22,152 nucleotides of DNA. Origin: JBOGWP01 sp050693875. GTDB taxonomy: Bacteria > Actinomycetota > CADDZG01 > JAHWKV01 > JBOGWP01. Shown here piece after piece: positions 7,573-15,764 of this stretch (its first letter is position 1; every line of letters starts with the position of its first letter). The stretch covers positions 1 to 22,152 of the forward strand of contig JBOGWP010000208.1 in assembly GCA_050693875.1 (NCBI GenBank). The letters run 5' to 3'. The notes under the pieces were generated by a model. The model was not told the DNA's origin. It did no database searches and saw only the letters and a list, made by a program, of their open reading frames with translations. The position numbers and the translations under genes are program-made.

Positions 7573-8612
7573 TGATCGCCGCAGGCGTCGGCCTGTTGCT
7601 CTCGCTGTTCGGAACGCCCATCGCGATTCGGTTCCTTCGTCGCCACGGCATCGGCCAGCTGATCCGCGAAGAGGGCCCGCGCCATCACGACCTCAAGCAC
7701 GGCACGCCGACCATGGGCGGGCTCGTCATCATCGGGTCGGCGCTCCTCGGCTACGCCGCCGCCCACATCGGCCTCACCAGGTTCGCAACCTTCCGTCCCA
7801 GCGGCCTCGTGGCCATCGCCGCGATCGCCGCACTCGCGTTCCTCGGCTTCCTCGACGACTACGTCAAGGTTCGCAAGCAGCGGTCGCTGGGGCTGAACAA
7901 GACCGCGAAGCTCGTCGGGCAGCTGACGATCTCGCTGGCGTTCGCGTGGGCGTCGGCGGCCTTCACGCAGGCCTCGACCGAGGTCTCGTTCGTGCGACCG
8001 CTCGGCATCGACCTCGGGGTGCTGTTCGTGGTGTGGGTCTTCCTCGTGGTCTCCGCTGCGGCCAACGGCGTGAACCTCGCCGACGGCCTTGACGGGCTTG
8101 CCTCCGGGTCGGGAGCGATGGTGATGGGGGCCTACGTGATCATTGCGTTCTGGCAGTTCCGTCATCCCTGCTCCGCGCCGGCCGCACGCGCCTGCTACGA
8201 GGCGAGGGACTCGCTGGACCTAGCCATGGTCGCCGCCGGGATGCTCGGGGCGCTCGCCGGGTTCCTGTGGTGGAACGCCGCGCCCGCCCGCATCTTCATG
8301 GGCGATACGGGCTCGCTCGCGCTGGGCGGTGCGATGGGGGTGCTCGCGATCCTCACCAACACCCAGTTGCTGCTCATCATCCTCGGCGGGCTGTACGTGG
8401 TCGAGGTGACTTCCGTGATCCTTCAGGTCGTCTCGTTCCGGATGTTCGGGCGGCGCGCCCTGCTCATGGCCCCGCTGCACCATCACTTCGAGCTCCTCGG
8501 ATGGCCCGAATTCACCGTGATCGTGCGCTTTTGGATCCTGGCCGGGCTGTCGATCGCCTTCGGGCTCGGGCTCTTCTACGCCGATTTCCTCGCCGGGGGA
8601 GGGGTGGGGTGA
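7560..8612 (+). CDS. mraY: Phospho-N-acetylmuramoyl-pentapeptide-transferase MraY
   Basis: MraY transfers phospho-MurNAc-pentapeptide from UDP to undecaprenyl phosphate, making lipid I at the inner face of the membrane. The 350-residue protein is very hydrophobic with about ten membrane segments. It shows the catalytic-loop Asp pair D99-D100 in FLDDYVKV, NLADGLDGLASG starting at Asn172, FMGDTGSLALGG, and the C-terminal HHHFELLGW signature. The start is taken as GTG 7560, which overlaps murF by 13 nt and has GGAGGGGG at 7548-7555; the ATG at 7572, exactly on the murF stop, is a possible alternative that would remove four residues. Confidence 0.95.
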   Translation: MANLMIAAGVGLLLSLFGTPIAIRFLRRHGIGQLIREEGPRHHDLKHGTPTMGGLVIIGSALLGYAAAHIGLTRFATFRPSGLVAIAAIAALAFLGFLDDYVKVRKQRSLGLNKTAKLVGQLTISLAFAWASAAFTQASTEVSFVRPLGIDLGVLFVVWVFLVVSAAANGVNLADGLDGLASGSGAMVMGAYVIIAFWQFRHPCSAPAARACYEARDSLDLAMVAAGMLGALAGFLWWNAAPARIFMGDTGSLALGGAMGVLAILTNTQLLLIILGGLYVVEVTSVILQVVSFRMFGRRALLMAPLHHHFELLGWPEFTVIVRFWILAGLSIAFGLGLFYADFLAGGGVG

Positions 8613-9985
8613 GACCGGGCGATCGCGTGCTGGTGGTCGGCCTCGGCGCCAGCGGCGAGGCGGCGGCCGAGGCGCTGCTCGACCTGGGGGCCGAGGTCGT
8701 CGTCACCGACGCCGGCGATTCCACCGCTCTCGCCGAACGGGCGCGGCGCCTGCGCGCCCGGGGCGCCACCGCGCAGACGGGCGGACATCACACTGCCCTT
8801 CTCGACCGCTGCGACCTGGTGGTCAGCAGCCCCGGCGTGCCTCCGGCAAGCCCCGTCCTCTCCGCGGCGCGCGAGCGTGGCATCGAGGTGTGGAGTGAGA
8901 TCGAGCTCGGCTGGTCGCTGGGATCCCCGCCGGTGATCGCCGTCACGGGGACGAATGGGAAGACCACCACGACCAGGCTCGTCACCGAGATCTTGGAGGC
9001 GGGCGGGATTCCGGCCCTGGCGGCCGGCAACGTCGGCCTGCCGTTCACGACCGCGGTCGGCCGGGCCGATCCCGGCGCTGTGATCGTGTGCGAGGTCTCG
9101 AGTTTTCAGCTGGCCTTCATCCACGCGTTCCATCCGAGGATTGCGATCGTGCTCAACGTCGCCGACGACCACTACGACTGGCATGCGGGGCATCAGGACT
9201 ACCTCGACGCCAAGGCCCGCGTCACGATGAACCAGGGGCCGGGCGACCTTCTCGCGGTGCGGGCGCAGGATGCTCCAGGCACGCGCATCGCGGAGATGTC
9301 GAAGGCCGACGTAGCGGTGTTCGGGCTCGAGAGGACCGCGGAGCTCGCGGGACGGTCTGCCCGCGAGCTCGAGCGTGCCCCGCGGTGGGTCGCCGGCATC
9401 GATCGTGCTTTCGTGACCATCGCCGGGGCCGAGGACGCGCACGAGGTGCTTCCGATCTCCGATATCCGCCTTCCCGGCCCTCACAACCTCGAAAATGTCC
9501 TGGCCGCCTGCGTCGCTGCCGTCGAGTGGGGAGTGGAGGTGTCCGCCATCGCCACAGCGGTACGAAGCTTCGAGGGGCTGCCCCACCGGACCGCGGTCGT
9601 GGCGGAGGTCGATGGGGTTACCTACGTCGACGACTCGAAGGCAACGAATCCACATGCCACCCTGCGCGCCCTGAGCGGGTTCCACCGGGTCGTGCTCGTC
9701 GCCGGCGGCCGGGCCAAGGGTCTCGACCTCTCGGGGCTGCGTGCGGAGGGGGACCGCCTCGTCGGCCTCGTGGTGATGGGGGAAGCCGCCGGGGAGCTCG
9801 AGCGCCTGTTCCCCGAGCTGCCGACGCGCCAGGCCCGCGACGTCGAGGAGGCGGTGGGTCTCGCCGCGTCGTTGGCGGGGCCTGGAGACGTGGTGCTCCT
9901 GTCGCCGGCGTGCTCGAGCCTCGACCAGTACTCCAGCTATGCCGAGCGGGGGGAGCGGTTCGCGCGGGCGGTGCGGGCGCGATGA
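8609..9985 (+). CDS. murD: UDP-N-acetylmuramoyl-L-alanine--D-glutamate ligase MurD
   Basis: MurD adds D-glutamate to UDP-MurNAc-L-Ala. The 458-residue product starts with a Rossmann-like VLVVGLGASGEAAAEAL, which binds the UDP substrate in this family, then has GTNGKTTTT (Gly114, Lys118), EVSSFQL, NVADDHYDWH, DDSKATNPHAT (Asp341 onward) and the MurD C-terminal signature SPACSSLDQYSSYAERG. All features expected of a working ligase are present and the length is normal. The start GTG 8609 overlaps the mraY stop as GTGA and the stop overlaps ftsW as ATGA. Confidence 0.96.
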   Translation: MRPGDRVLVVGLGASGEAAAEALLDLGAEVVVTDAGDSTALAERARRLRARGATAQTGGHHTALLDRCDLVVSSPGVPPASPVLSAARERGIEVWSEIELGWSLGSPPVIAVTGTNGKTTTTRLVTEILEAGGIPALAAGNVGLPFTTAVGRADPGAVIVCEVSSFQLAFIHAFHPRIAIVLNVADDHYDWHAGHQDYLDAKARVTMNQGPGDLLAVRAQDAPGTRIAEMSKADVAVFGLERTAELAGRSARELERAPRWVAGIDRAFVTIAGAEDAHEVLPISDIRLPGPHNLENVLAACVAAVEWGVEVSAIATAVRSFEGLPHRTAVVAEVDGVTYVDDSKATNPHATLRALSGFHRVVLVAGGRAKGLDLSGLRAEGDRLVGLVVMGEAAGELERLFPELPTRQARDVEEAVGLAASLAGPGDVVLLSPACSSLDQYSSYAERGERFARAVRAR

Positions 9986-11193
9986 GCATCACCCGAGGAG
10001 CGACGGGGACTGTCACGCGCCGGCGCACCCGCGGCACGCGGGAGGGCGCGCCGCCGCCACCGCCCCAGTCGGCGCCAGGTGTTGCGCAGCCCTACCCATT
10101 GCTGCTGGCGACGACCGGCGCGCTCGTGACCGTCGGCCTGGTCATGATCCTTTCGGCCTCCTCGGTCGAGGCGTTCACGCGGTACGGGTCGTCGTTCGTG
10201 TACTTCAAGCGTCAGGTGCTCGGGGCCGGGCTCGGCCTGGTGGCGATGCTCGCCCTGGCTCGCTTCGACTACCGCCGCCTTCGCCCCGCCGCCAGGCCGC
10301 TGCTGACGCTGGTCCTGCTGCTGATGGTGGCAGTGTTGATCCCCGGCGTCGGGCTTTCGCGAGGCGGGTCGAGCCGGTGGATCCCCCTCGGCCCGGTGAC
10401 GCTCCAGCCGTCCGAGCTCGCAAAGCTGGCACTGGTGGTGTTCGCGGCGCATGTCCTCGAGGCGAAGCGGGATCGCATCCTCGACCCGCGCGAGCTCACC
10501 GTGCCGGTGATGCCGATGACGGGACTCGTCGCGCTGCTCGTCGTGGTCCAGCCCGACCTCGGAACAGCGCTGATCTGCACCGGGTCGGCGCTCGTGGTGA
10601 TGTACCTCGCCGGGGCACGCCCCCGCCATCTGGCGGCGATCGTCGGAGGGGGGGCCTTGCTGCTGTTCCCCGTGATCGCCCTGGAGGGGTACCGGCGGGC
10701 TCGACTCTTCTCCTTCCTCCGCCCCTGGTCCGACCCGCTCAACACCGGATACCAGTTCATCCAGGGGCAGATCGCGCTGGGGAGCGGCGGCTGGCTCGGC
10801 GTGGGGCTCGGGGCGAGCCGCCAGAAGTGGTCGTACGTCCCCAGCGCCCACACCGACTTCATCTTCGCCATCCTGGGCGAGGAGCTCGGGCTCGCCGGAA
10901 CCATCGCGGTGCTGGCGCTGTTCGCGTTTGTCGTCTACCTCGGCATCCGTGTCGCACGCTCGGCGCCCGACCGCTTCGGCTGCCTGCTCGCGGGCGGGAT
11001 CACCGGCTGGATCGGGATGCAGGCGGCGATCAACATGGGCACCGTGACGGGACTGCTGCCGATCACCGGCGTTCCGCTCCCGCTGATCTCCTACGGCAGC
11101 TCGTCGCTCGTGGTCACGATGGCCGGAATCGGCATCCTGCTGTCGATCGCAAGACGGGCGCGAGGGTCGCGGGCGGTGAGCGCGACCTTGTGA
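9982..11193 (+). CDS. ftsW: Septal peptidoglycan glycosyltransferase FtsW
   Basis: FtsW is the SEDS-family polymerase that joins lipid II into glycan strands at the septum, in complex with FtsI. The 403-residue product has a basic, Pro-rich N-terminal tail (1-33) and about ten membrane segments. Characteristic motifs are ILSASSVEAF near the first helix, GGSSRWIPLGPVTLQPSE, VVQPDLGTA, GLGASRQKWSYVPSAHTDFIFA with the conserved Asp of the large external loop, GEELG, and a final PLPLISYGSSSL. The start ATG 9982 overlaps the murD stop by 4 nt; no good ribosome binding site is visible, consistent with translational coupling. The stop overlaps the murG start. Confidence 0.96.
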   Translation: MSITRGATGTVTRRRTRGTREGAPPPPPQSAPGVAQPYPLLLATTGALVTVGLVMILSASSVEAFTRYGSSFVYFKRQVLGAGLGLVAMLALARFDYRRLRPAARPLLTLVLLLMVAVLIPGVGLSRGGSSRWIPLGPVTLQPSELAKLALVVFAAHVLEAKRDRILDPRELTVPVMPMTGLVALLVVVQPDLGTALICTGSALVVMYLAGARPRHLAAIVGGGALLLFPVIALEGYRRARLFSFLRPWSDPLNTGYQFIQGQIALGSGGWLGVGLGASRQKWSYVPSAHTDFIFAILGEELGLAGTIAVLALFAFVVYLGIRVARSAPDRFGCLLAGGITGWIGMQAAINMGTVTGLLPITGVPLPLISYGSSSLVVTMAGIGILLSIARRARGSRAVSATL

Positions 11194-13820
11194 GCGCGTT
11201 GCGGGTGGCGATCGCCGGCGGCGGCACGGCTGGGCATGCCTACCCCGCGGTCGCGGTTGCGGAGGTCCTCGCCCACGCCGGGAGCGAGGTGCGCTTCATC
11301 GGGACGCCCACCGGCCCGGAGGCCCGGCTCGCGGCGCAGCGCGGCTTTCCCTTCGAGCCCATCGACGTTGCCGGCCTGCAGCGCTCCCTCACCCTCTCGA
11401 ACGTCGTGGCCGCAGCGTTGCTCGTCCGGGCCACCTGGCGGAGCCTGGTGCTGCTCGGCCGGATCGATCCCGACGTCGTTGTCGGCACCGGCGGCTACGT
11501 GAGCCTGCCCGTCGCGCTGGCCGCGGCGGTCCATCGGATCCCGCTCGTGCTGCACGAGCAGAACTCGGTCCCAGGGCTTGCCAACCGGATCGCGGGACGC
11601 TTTGCTCACTCCGTTGCGGTCTCGTTCCCCGGCACCGAGCCTCGCTTCGGGACCCGGGCGCGCCTCACGGGAAACCCGATTCGTCCCGAGATCGCCTCCC
11701 TCGACAAGGACGCCGCCCGGGGCGGCGCCATCGAGCACTTCGGCCTCGCTCCCGGCCGAAGGACGCTGCTCGTGTTCGGGGGGAGTCAGGGGGCCCGGCG
11801 CGTCAACGAGGCTGCGGTCGGTGCCTACAACCGGTGGCGCTCCGACGAGCGTCTCCAGGTGCTCCACCTCGCCGGCGCCCGCGGGATCCTCGAGGTCGAG
11901 CGCAGGCTAGCCGACCTTCGCGGAATCGACGACCGGGTGGTGTGGCGCGTCCTCGAGTTCACGGACCGGATGGACCTTGCCTACGCCGCGGCGGACCTCC
12001 TCGTTTGCCGGGCGGGGGCGTCGAGCATCGCCGAGATCGCCGCGGTCGGGCTCCCGGCGATCCTCGTGCCTTATCCGCACGCCGCCGAGGATCATCAACG
12101 GCACAATGCCGAGGCCGTCGCCCGCACCGGCGGAGCGGAGGTCGTTCTCGATGCAGAGTTCACCACGCCGACGATGGTCGAGCGAGTCGAAACGCTGCTG
12201 TTCGACGACGCCCGGCGGGCCCGCATGGCCGCGGCGATGCGCCGCTTTGCCGTCCCGGATGCGAGTGAACGGCTGGCCGGCCTCGTCGTCGAGTCGGCGG
12301 GGCGAGGCGGACGCGAGGCCGGCGAGGTGCGTGCGCAGAACTCCGGAAACATCGACGAACCCCCGGACTCTATGAACCCCGCGCCCGAGCCCGAGGCGGC
12401 CACGTCCACGAAACCGGCGACCCCGACCAGCGAGCCCCTCGCAGCGGGGGGAGGAACGCTCGGGGAGCTCGATCCCGAATGGCGGCGGGTGCACCTCGTC
12501 GGCATCGGCGGCAGCGGAGTGAGCGCGATCGCCCGCGTGCTGCACGATGCCGGCGCCACGGTCACCGGCTCCGACCTCAGCGACTCGTCGACGCTTCGAA
12601 GGCTGCGGGCGCTGGGCATCCGCGTCGACATCGGACACGATCCCGCTCACCTCGATGAGGCTTCGCTGGTGATCGCGTCGGCCGCGGTGCCGGACGACAA
12701 CCGCGAATTGGCGGCGGCACGCGCCGCAGGAATCCCGGTCATGCCCCGGGGCGAGGCGCTGGCCCGGATCGTGGCCGGGCGGCGGGTGGTGGCGGTGAGC
12801 GGAACCCATGGCAAGTCGACGACCTCGGGCATGATCGCGACCGTCGCGGAGACCGCCGGGCTCGAACCCACCTGGCTCATCGGCGCCGCCCTCGGCGACC
12901 ACGACACCGGCGGGCGGCTCGGGTCGGGCAGCGTGGCCGTCGTCGAGGCCGACGAGGCCTACGGCTCGTTCCTGTGGCTGCGTCCGGACATCGCCGTGGT
13001 CACGAACGTCGACTTCGACCACCTGGACCACTACGTGACCATGGCTGCGCTCGAGGAGGCCTTTCGCCGATTCGTGACGGCGTCGAGCCGGGCGGTCCTC
13101 TGCCTCGACGACGAGCGGGCGGCCACGCTCGCGGGGCTGGCGCAGGAGACGACCACCTACGGCTTCGACCCGCAGGCCGACGTCCGGGCGGAGGACGTCG
13201 AGCTCGGTGCGGCGGGCTCGAGGTTCACGCTCGTGAGTGGGGCGGGAAGCGCACCCGTGACCCTCGCGGTCGCCGGACGACACAACGTGCAGAACGCCCT
13301 GGGTGTTGCCGCCGCTTCGATCGCGCTCGGCCTCGACCTTCCGTCGATCGCCGAAGGCCTCGGCATGTTCCGCGGGGTGAGCCGCCGCTTCCAGCATCGC
13401 GGCACGGTGTCCGGGGCCGACCTCGTCGACGACTACGCCCATCACCCGCGCGAGATCCAGGCGACGCTCGAAGCTGCCCGCTGGGGCCCGTGGGAGCGCA
13501 TCGTGGCCGTGTTTCAGCCCCACCTCTACAGCCGCACCCAGGCCCTCTTCCGTGAGTTCGGCTCCGCCCTGGTCGCTGCCGATCTCGTCGTCGTCACCGA
13601 CGTATACGGAGCCCGGGAGGACCCGGTTCCGGGGGTGACGGGGAAGCTCGTGGTCGAGGCCGCGTGCGAGGCCGCTCCGGGCAGGCGGGTCGCGTATCTG
13701 CCCCGGCTCGACGAGGCCGCGGGGTTCGTGCGCGCACAGCTGCGGGCGGGCGACCTCGTCCTCTCGCTCGGAGCCGGGGACATCACCTCGCTCGCCGACC
13801 GCGTCCTGTCGGGCGCGTGA
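11190..13820 (+). CDS. murG-murC: Apparent MurG-MurC fusion protein (lipid II synthase joined to UDP-MurNAc--L-alanine ligase)
   Basis: One uninterrupted frame of 876 codons holds two enzymes. Residues 1-368 are MurG, which transfers GlcNAc from UDP-GlcNAc to lipid I: GGGTAGH at 10-16, VGTGGYVSLP, LHEQNSVPGLANR, FGGSQGA, CRAGASSIAEI and PYPHAAEDHQ are all present. Residues 369-430 are a Pro/Ala/Glu/Thr-rich linker. Residues 431-876 are MurC, which adds L-Ala to UDP-MurNAc: VGIGGSGVSA, GTHGKST at 538-544 (Lys542 in the ATP loop), EADEAYGSF, DDYAHHPREI and FQPHLYSRT. Reading the codons by hand from 12243 to 12500 finds no stop. The start GTG 11190 overlaps the ftsW stop by 4 nt. An ATGA at 12372-12375, with its TGA in a different frame, could be the relic of a normal murG/murC overlap, so a one-base indel near GGGG (12299-12302) is the main alternative to a true fusion. 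Confidence 0.85.
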   Translation: MSALRVAIAGGGTAGHAYPAVAVAEVLAHAGSEVRFIGTPTGPEARLAAQRGFPFEPIDVAGLQRSLTLSNVVAAALLVRATWRSLVLLGRIDPDVVVGTGGYVSLPVALAAAVHRIPLVLHEQNSVPGLANRIAGRFAHSVAVSFPGTEPRFGTRARLTGNPIRPEIASLDKDAARGGAIEHFGLAPGRRTLLVFGGSQGARRVNEAAVGAYNRWRSDERLQVLHLAGARGILEVERRLADLRGIDDRVVWRVLEFTDRMDLAYAAADLLVCRAGASSIAEIAAVGLPAILVPYPHAAEDHQRHNAEAVARTGGAEVVLDAEFTTPTMVERVETLLFDDARRARMAAAMRRFAVPDASERLAGLVVESAGRGGREAGEVRAQNSGNIDEPPDSMNPAPEPEAATSTKPATPTSEPLAAGGGTLGELDPEWRRVHLVGIGGSGVSAIARVLHDAGATVTGSDLSDSSTLRRLRALGIRVDIGHDPAHLDEASLVIASAAVPDDNRELAAARAAGIPVMPRGEALARIVAGRRVVAVSGTHGKSTTSGMIATVAETAGLEPTWLIGAALGDHDTGGRLGSGSVAVVEADEAYGSFLWLRPDIAVVTNVDFDHLDHYVTMAALEEAFRRFVTASSRAVLCLDDERAATLAGLAQETTTYGFDPQADVRAEDVELGAAGSRFTLVSGAGSAPVTLAVAGRHNVQNALGVAAASIALGLDLPSIAEGLGMFRGVSRRFQHRGTVSGADLVDDYAHHPREIQATLEAARWGPWERIVAVFQPHLYSRTQALFREFGSALVAADLVVVTDVYGAREDPVPGVTGKLVVEAACEAAPGRRVAYLPRLDEAAGFVRAQLRAGDLVLSLGAGDITSLADRVLSGA
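12372..13820 (+). other. murC: MurC portion with a possible independent start
   Basis: If MurC is made separately, its likeliest start is ATG 12372, giving 482 residues with a roughly 48-residue disordered leader before the first conserved motif. No convincing ribosome binding site precedes it, but several genes of this operon also lack one and rely on coupling. The out-of-frame TGA at 12373-12375 would end an upstream murG read one base later. All MurC active-site motifs are intact in this part, so UDP-MurNAc:L-Ala ligase activity is expected whether or not the protein is fused. This entry overlaps the fusion entry and marks the alternative gene model. Confidence 0.5.
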
Positions 13821-14782
13821 CGATGCGTGCGATGCCGGGCGAGGTGATCGGAGAGGCCTTGGGCGACCTGCAGGCCGCGGTCCGGGGCCGGGTGGCGGCC
13901 GCTGAGCCGATCGCACCCCTGACCTCCCTCCGTCTCGGTGGGCCTGCCGGCATCTTCGTCGAAGCTGAGTCCGAGGACGACCTGCTCGCCGTCGCCCACG
14001 CGCAAGCCCGCCACCGGCTCCCCCTGCTCGCGCTGGGCCGGGGGACCAACCTGCTCGTCTCGGACCGGGGCTTTCCCGGCATCGTGCTGCGTCTCGGGAC
14101 CGGGTTCGAGTGGATCGCCGGCGAGGGCGATGTCATCGAGGCGGGGAGCGCGACGCCCCTGCCGCGGGTCGCCAACTGGGCTGCACGCCGCGGGCTTGCC
14201 GGGCTCGAGTTCGCGACGGCCATCCCGGCGACGGTTGGGGGGGGAGTCCGGATGAACGCCGGCGCGCACGGCGCATCGATGGCCGACGTCCTCGATTCGG
14301 CGCGCGTCTGCCGGCTGCCGGAGCGGCGCATCGTGACGATGGCCGCAGCCGCGCTGCGGATGCACTACCGCGAGACGGTGCTCACCCAGGACGACCTCGT
14401 CTGCTCGGCGAGGTTCGCGCTGTCCGAGCAGGCGTCGGCCGAGATCCTCGCTCGGATGGCGGGCTACCGAGCGCACCGGGCCGCCACCCAGCCGGTCGAG
14501 GCGCCGAATGCCGGATCGATGTTCCGCAACCCGGAGGGCGACTCCGCCGGCAGGCTCATCGAGGCCGCCGGCCTGAAGGGCCGTCGGGTTGGAGGCGCCG
14601 ACGTCTCGACGAAGCACGCCAACTTCTTTCTCGCCCATCCCGGAGCCACCGCCCAGGAGGTGCACGACCTCCTGGCGCTGGTGCAGCGAACCGTGCGCGA
14701 GAGCATCGGCGTGGTGCTCGTTCCCGAGATCCGGATCGCGGGGGAGTTCGATCGCGCCGAGGCCCTCGAGGTGTATCGATGA
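13817..14782 (+). CDS. murB: UDP-N-acetylenolpyruvoylglucosamine reductase MurB
   Basis: MurB is the FAD enzyme that uses NADPH to reduce UDP-GlcNAc-enolpyruvate to UDP-MurNAc, the substrate of MurC. The 321-residue product has the FAD-binding GRGTNLLVSDRGF and GLEFATAIPATVGGGVRMNAGAHG, the catalytic-Ser motif GSMFRNPEG, LIEAAGLKGRRVGGADVSTKHANF, and a C-terminal PEIRIAGEF with the conserved Glu. The motif set and length fit the shorter type II MurB. GTG 13817 is chosen because it shares GTGA with the preceding stop; ATG 13823 and ATG 13832 are in-frame alternatives. Its place next to MurC matches pathway order, and the stop overlaps ftsQ by 4 nt. Confidence 0.95.
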   Translation: MTMRAMPGEVIGEALGDLQAAVRGRVAAAEPIAPLTSLRLGGPAGIFVEAESEDDLLAVAHAQARHRLPLLALGRGTNLLVSDRGFPGIVLRLGTGFEWIAGEGDVIEAGSATPLPRVANWAARRGLAGLEFATAIPATVGGGVRMNAGAHGASMADVLDSARVCRLPERRIVTMAAAALRMHYRETVLTQDDLVCSARFALSEQASAEILARMAGYRAHRAATQPVEAPNAGSMFRNPEGDSAGRLIEAAGLKGRRVGGADVSTKHANFFLAHPGATAQEVHDLLALVQRTVRESIGVVLVPEIRIAGEFDRAEALEVYR

Positions 14783-15477
14783 GGCCGGGTCGACTCGTCG
14801 TCGCCGCCCTGGCGACCGTTGGGATCGCCGAGCTCGGCCTCCTGGGTTGGCGGTCGCCCGCGCTGCAGCTCCGCGACATCGAGGTCCGCGGGAACCGCCG
14901 CATCGCCGACGGGCGCGTGATCGAGCAAAGCGGGCTCGGCCAGGGAGCGCAGCTCATGAAGATCCCGACCGAACGGGTAGCGGCTCGGCTCGAGGCGCTA
15001 CCCTGGGTCGCCACGGCACGCGTGGAGCGCATCGTTCCCTCGCGGGTGCGGATCACGATCAGCGAGCGCCGGCCGGCGGCGGTTGTCGTCACGGGAGCGG
15101 GGCCGTATCTGGTGGACGAGCGTGGGGTGATCATGGACCGGGGAGACGCCGCGGTCGTTCGCATCGCCGATCTTCCGCTTCCCGAGCTGACCCCCGGCAT
15201 GCGCCTCACCTCACCCACCTACCGGGAAGCCGTCGCAATTGCATCGTCACTGCCGGCGTCGTTGCGGCACGACGTTCCGGTGGTGCACGCATCGAGCATC
15301 GACGCGCTCTCGCTCGAGCTCGCGAACGGGCTGGTGATCGTGTACGGCGCGGGGGAGCGAATCCGTGAGAAGAACCGTGTGCTGGATCGCCTCCTGAATC
15401 ACCTCGGGCCCGACGCGTCTGGGCGCATCGCCATCGATCTTAGGGTTCCCGAGCGGCCGGCAGTCCGGCCGCGCTAA
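14779..15477 (+). CDS. ftsQ: Cell division protein FtsQ (POTRA domain)
   Basis: FtsQ is a single-pass membrane protein that links FtsL/FtsB to the divisome and regulates septal synthesis from outside the membrane. The 232-residue product has a short basic N-terminus, a membrane helix at about 5-24, a POTRA domain at about 29-98 (LQLRDIEVRGNRRI, LEALPWVATARVERIVPSRVRI, ISERRPAAVV) and a beta-rich FtsQ domain with YLVDERGVIMDRG. It is slightly short for the family. The start ATG 14779 overlaps the murB stop as ATGA. It is the last gene of the mraZ-initiated block: 287 bp with a separate promoter follow before ftsZ. No ftsA is present, as expected in Actinomycetota. Confidence 0.93.
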   Translation: MRPGRLVVAALATVGIAELGLLGWRSPALQLRDIEVRGNRRIADGRVIEQSGLGQGAQLMKIPTERVAARLEALPWVATARVERIVPSRVRITISERRPAAVVVTGAGPYLVDERGVIMDRGDAAVVRIADLPLPELTPGMRLTSPTYREAVAIASSLPASLRHDVPVVHASSIDALSLELANGLVIVYGAGERIREKNRVLDRLLNHLGPDASGRIAIDLRVPERPAVRPR

Positions 15478-15586
15478 CGCCCGCCGCGTCGCAGCTGCGG
15501 CATCGTCCGGCGAGCCCTGCCGAACGGCCGCGATTCCGCACGTGGGAGGGGCTGTGCGCCTCGGAATCCAGACACGGGGAATACCT

Positions 15587-15604
15587 GTCGGAAAAGGCTC
15601 CGAC
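15587..15604 (+). terminator. Weak terminator-like hairpin downstream of ftsQ
   Basis: GTCGGA (15587-15592) and TCCGAC (15599-15604) form a perfect 6-bp stem with a 6-nt loop, followed by TTGTG rather than a run of T. It lies 110 bp after the ftsQ stop and about 50 bp before the ftsZ promoter, where partial termination would be plausible. The stem is short and the T-tract poor, so the call is tentative. Confidence 0.25.
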
Positions 15605-15655
15605 TTGTGACGAAGCTCCCTCGATTCAGTCCGCCGAAGGATTCTTGTCGACGTG

Positions 15656-15684
15656 TTGACCTTTGCCCCCAGACAGAATATATT
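15656..15684 (+). promoter_or_regulatory. Near-consensus promoter of ftsZ
   Basis: TTGACC (15656-15661) and TATATT (15679-15684) are separated by exactly 17 bp, matching a primary-sigma promoter at 5 of 6 positions in each hexamer. The A+T-rich -10 stands out in this GC-rich sequence. Transcription would begin around 15691, giving a leader of about 74 nt that contains the dyad at 15691-15725 and the ftsZ ribosome binding site GGAGGT (15754-15759). This gives ftsZ and downstream genes their own supply of transcript. Confidence 0.75.
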
Positions 15685-15690
15685 GCTCAA

Positions 15691-15725
15691 CCAAACCTTC
15701 AGCTTAGGACAGTCTGAAGGTTGGG
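15691..15725 (+). promoter_or_regulatory. Inverted repeat at the ftsZ transcription start (operator or leader hairpin)
   Basis: AACCTTCAG (15694-15702) and CTGAAGGTT (15714-15722) are perfect 9-bp inverted repeats; including one A/G mismatch and two more C-G pairs, the arms reach 12 bp around an 11-nt centre. The dyad begins at the predicted transcription start. It could be a repressor operator or a stem-loop at the extreme 5' end of the mRNA, which could affect its stability. No T-tract follows, and it ends about 29 bp before the ribosome binding site, so neither termination nor direct masking of that site is supported. Confidence 0.6.
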
Positions 15726-15764
15726 TCGACACTTAGACTTCCCCGAGCTCGACGGAGGTGGCAC

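Noticed and set aside
9939..11189. Upstream extension of the fusion frame through the ftsW region as coding
   Set aside because: In this stretch FtsW is unmistakable in another frame; the overlapping open frame is a by-product of high G+C, and the MurG start at 11190 fits the 4-nt overlap pattern.
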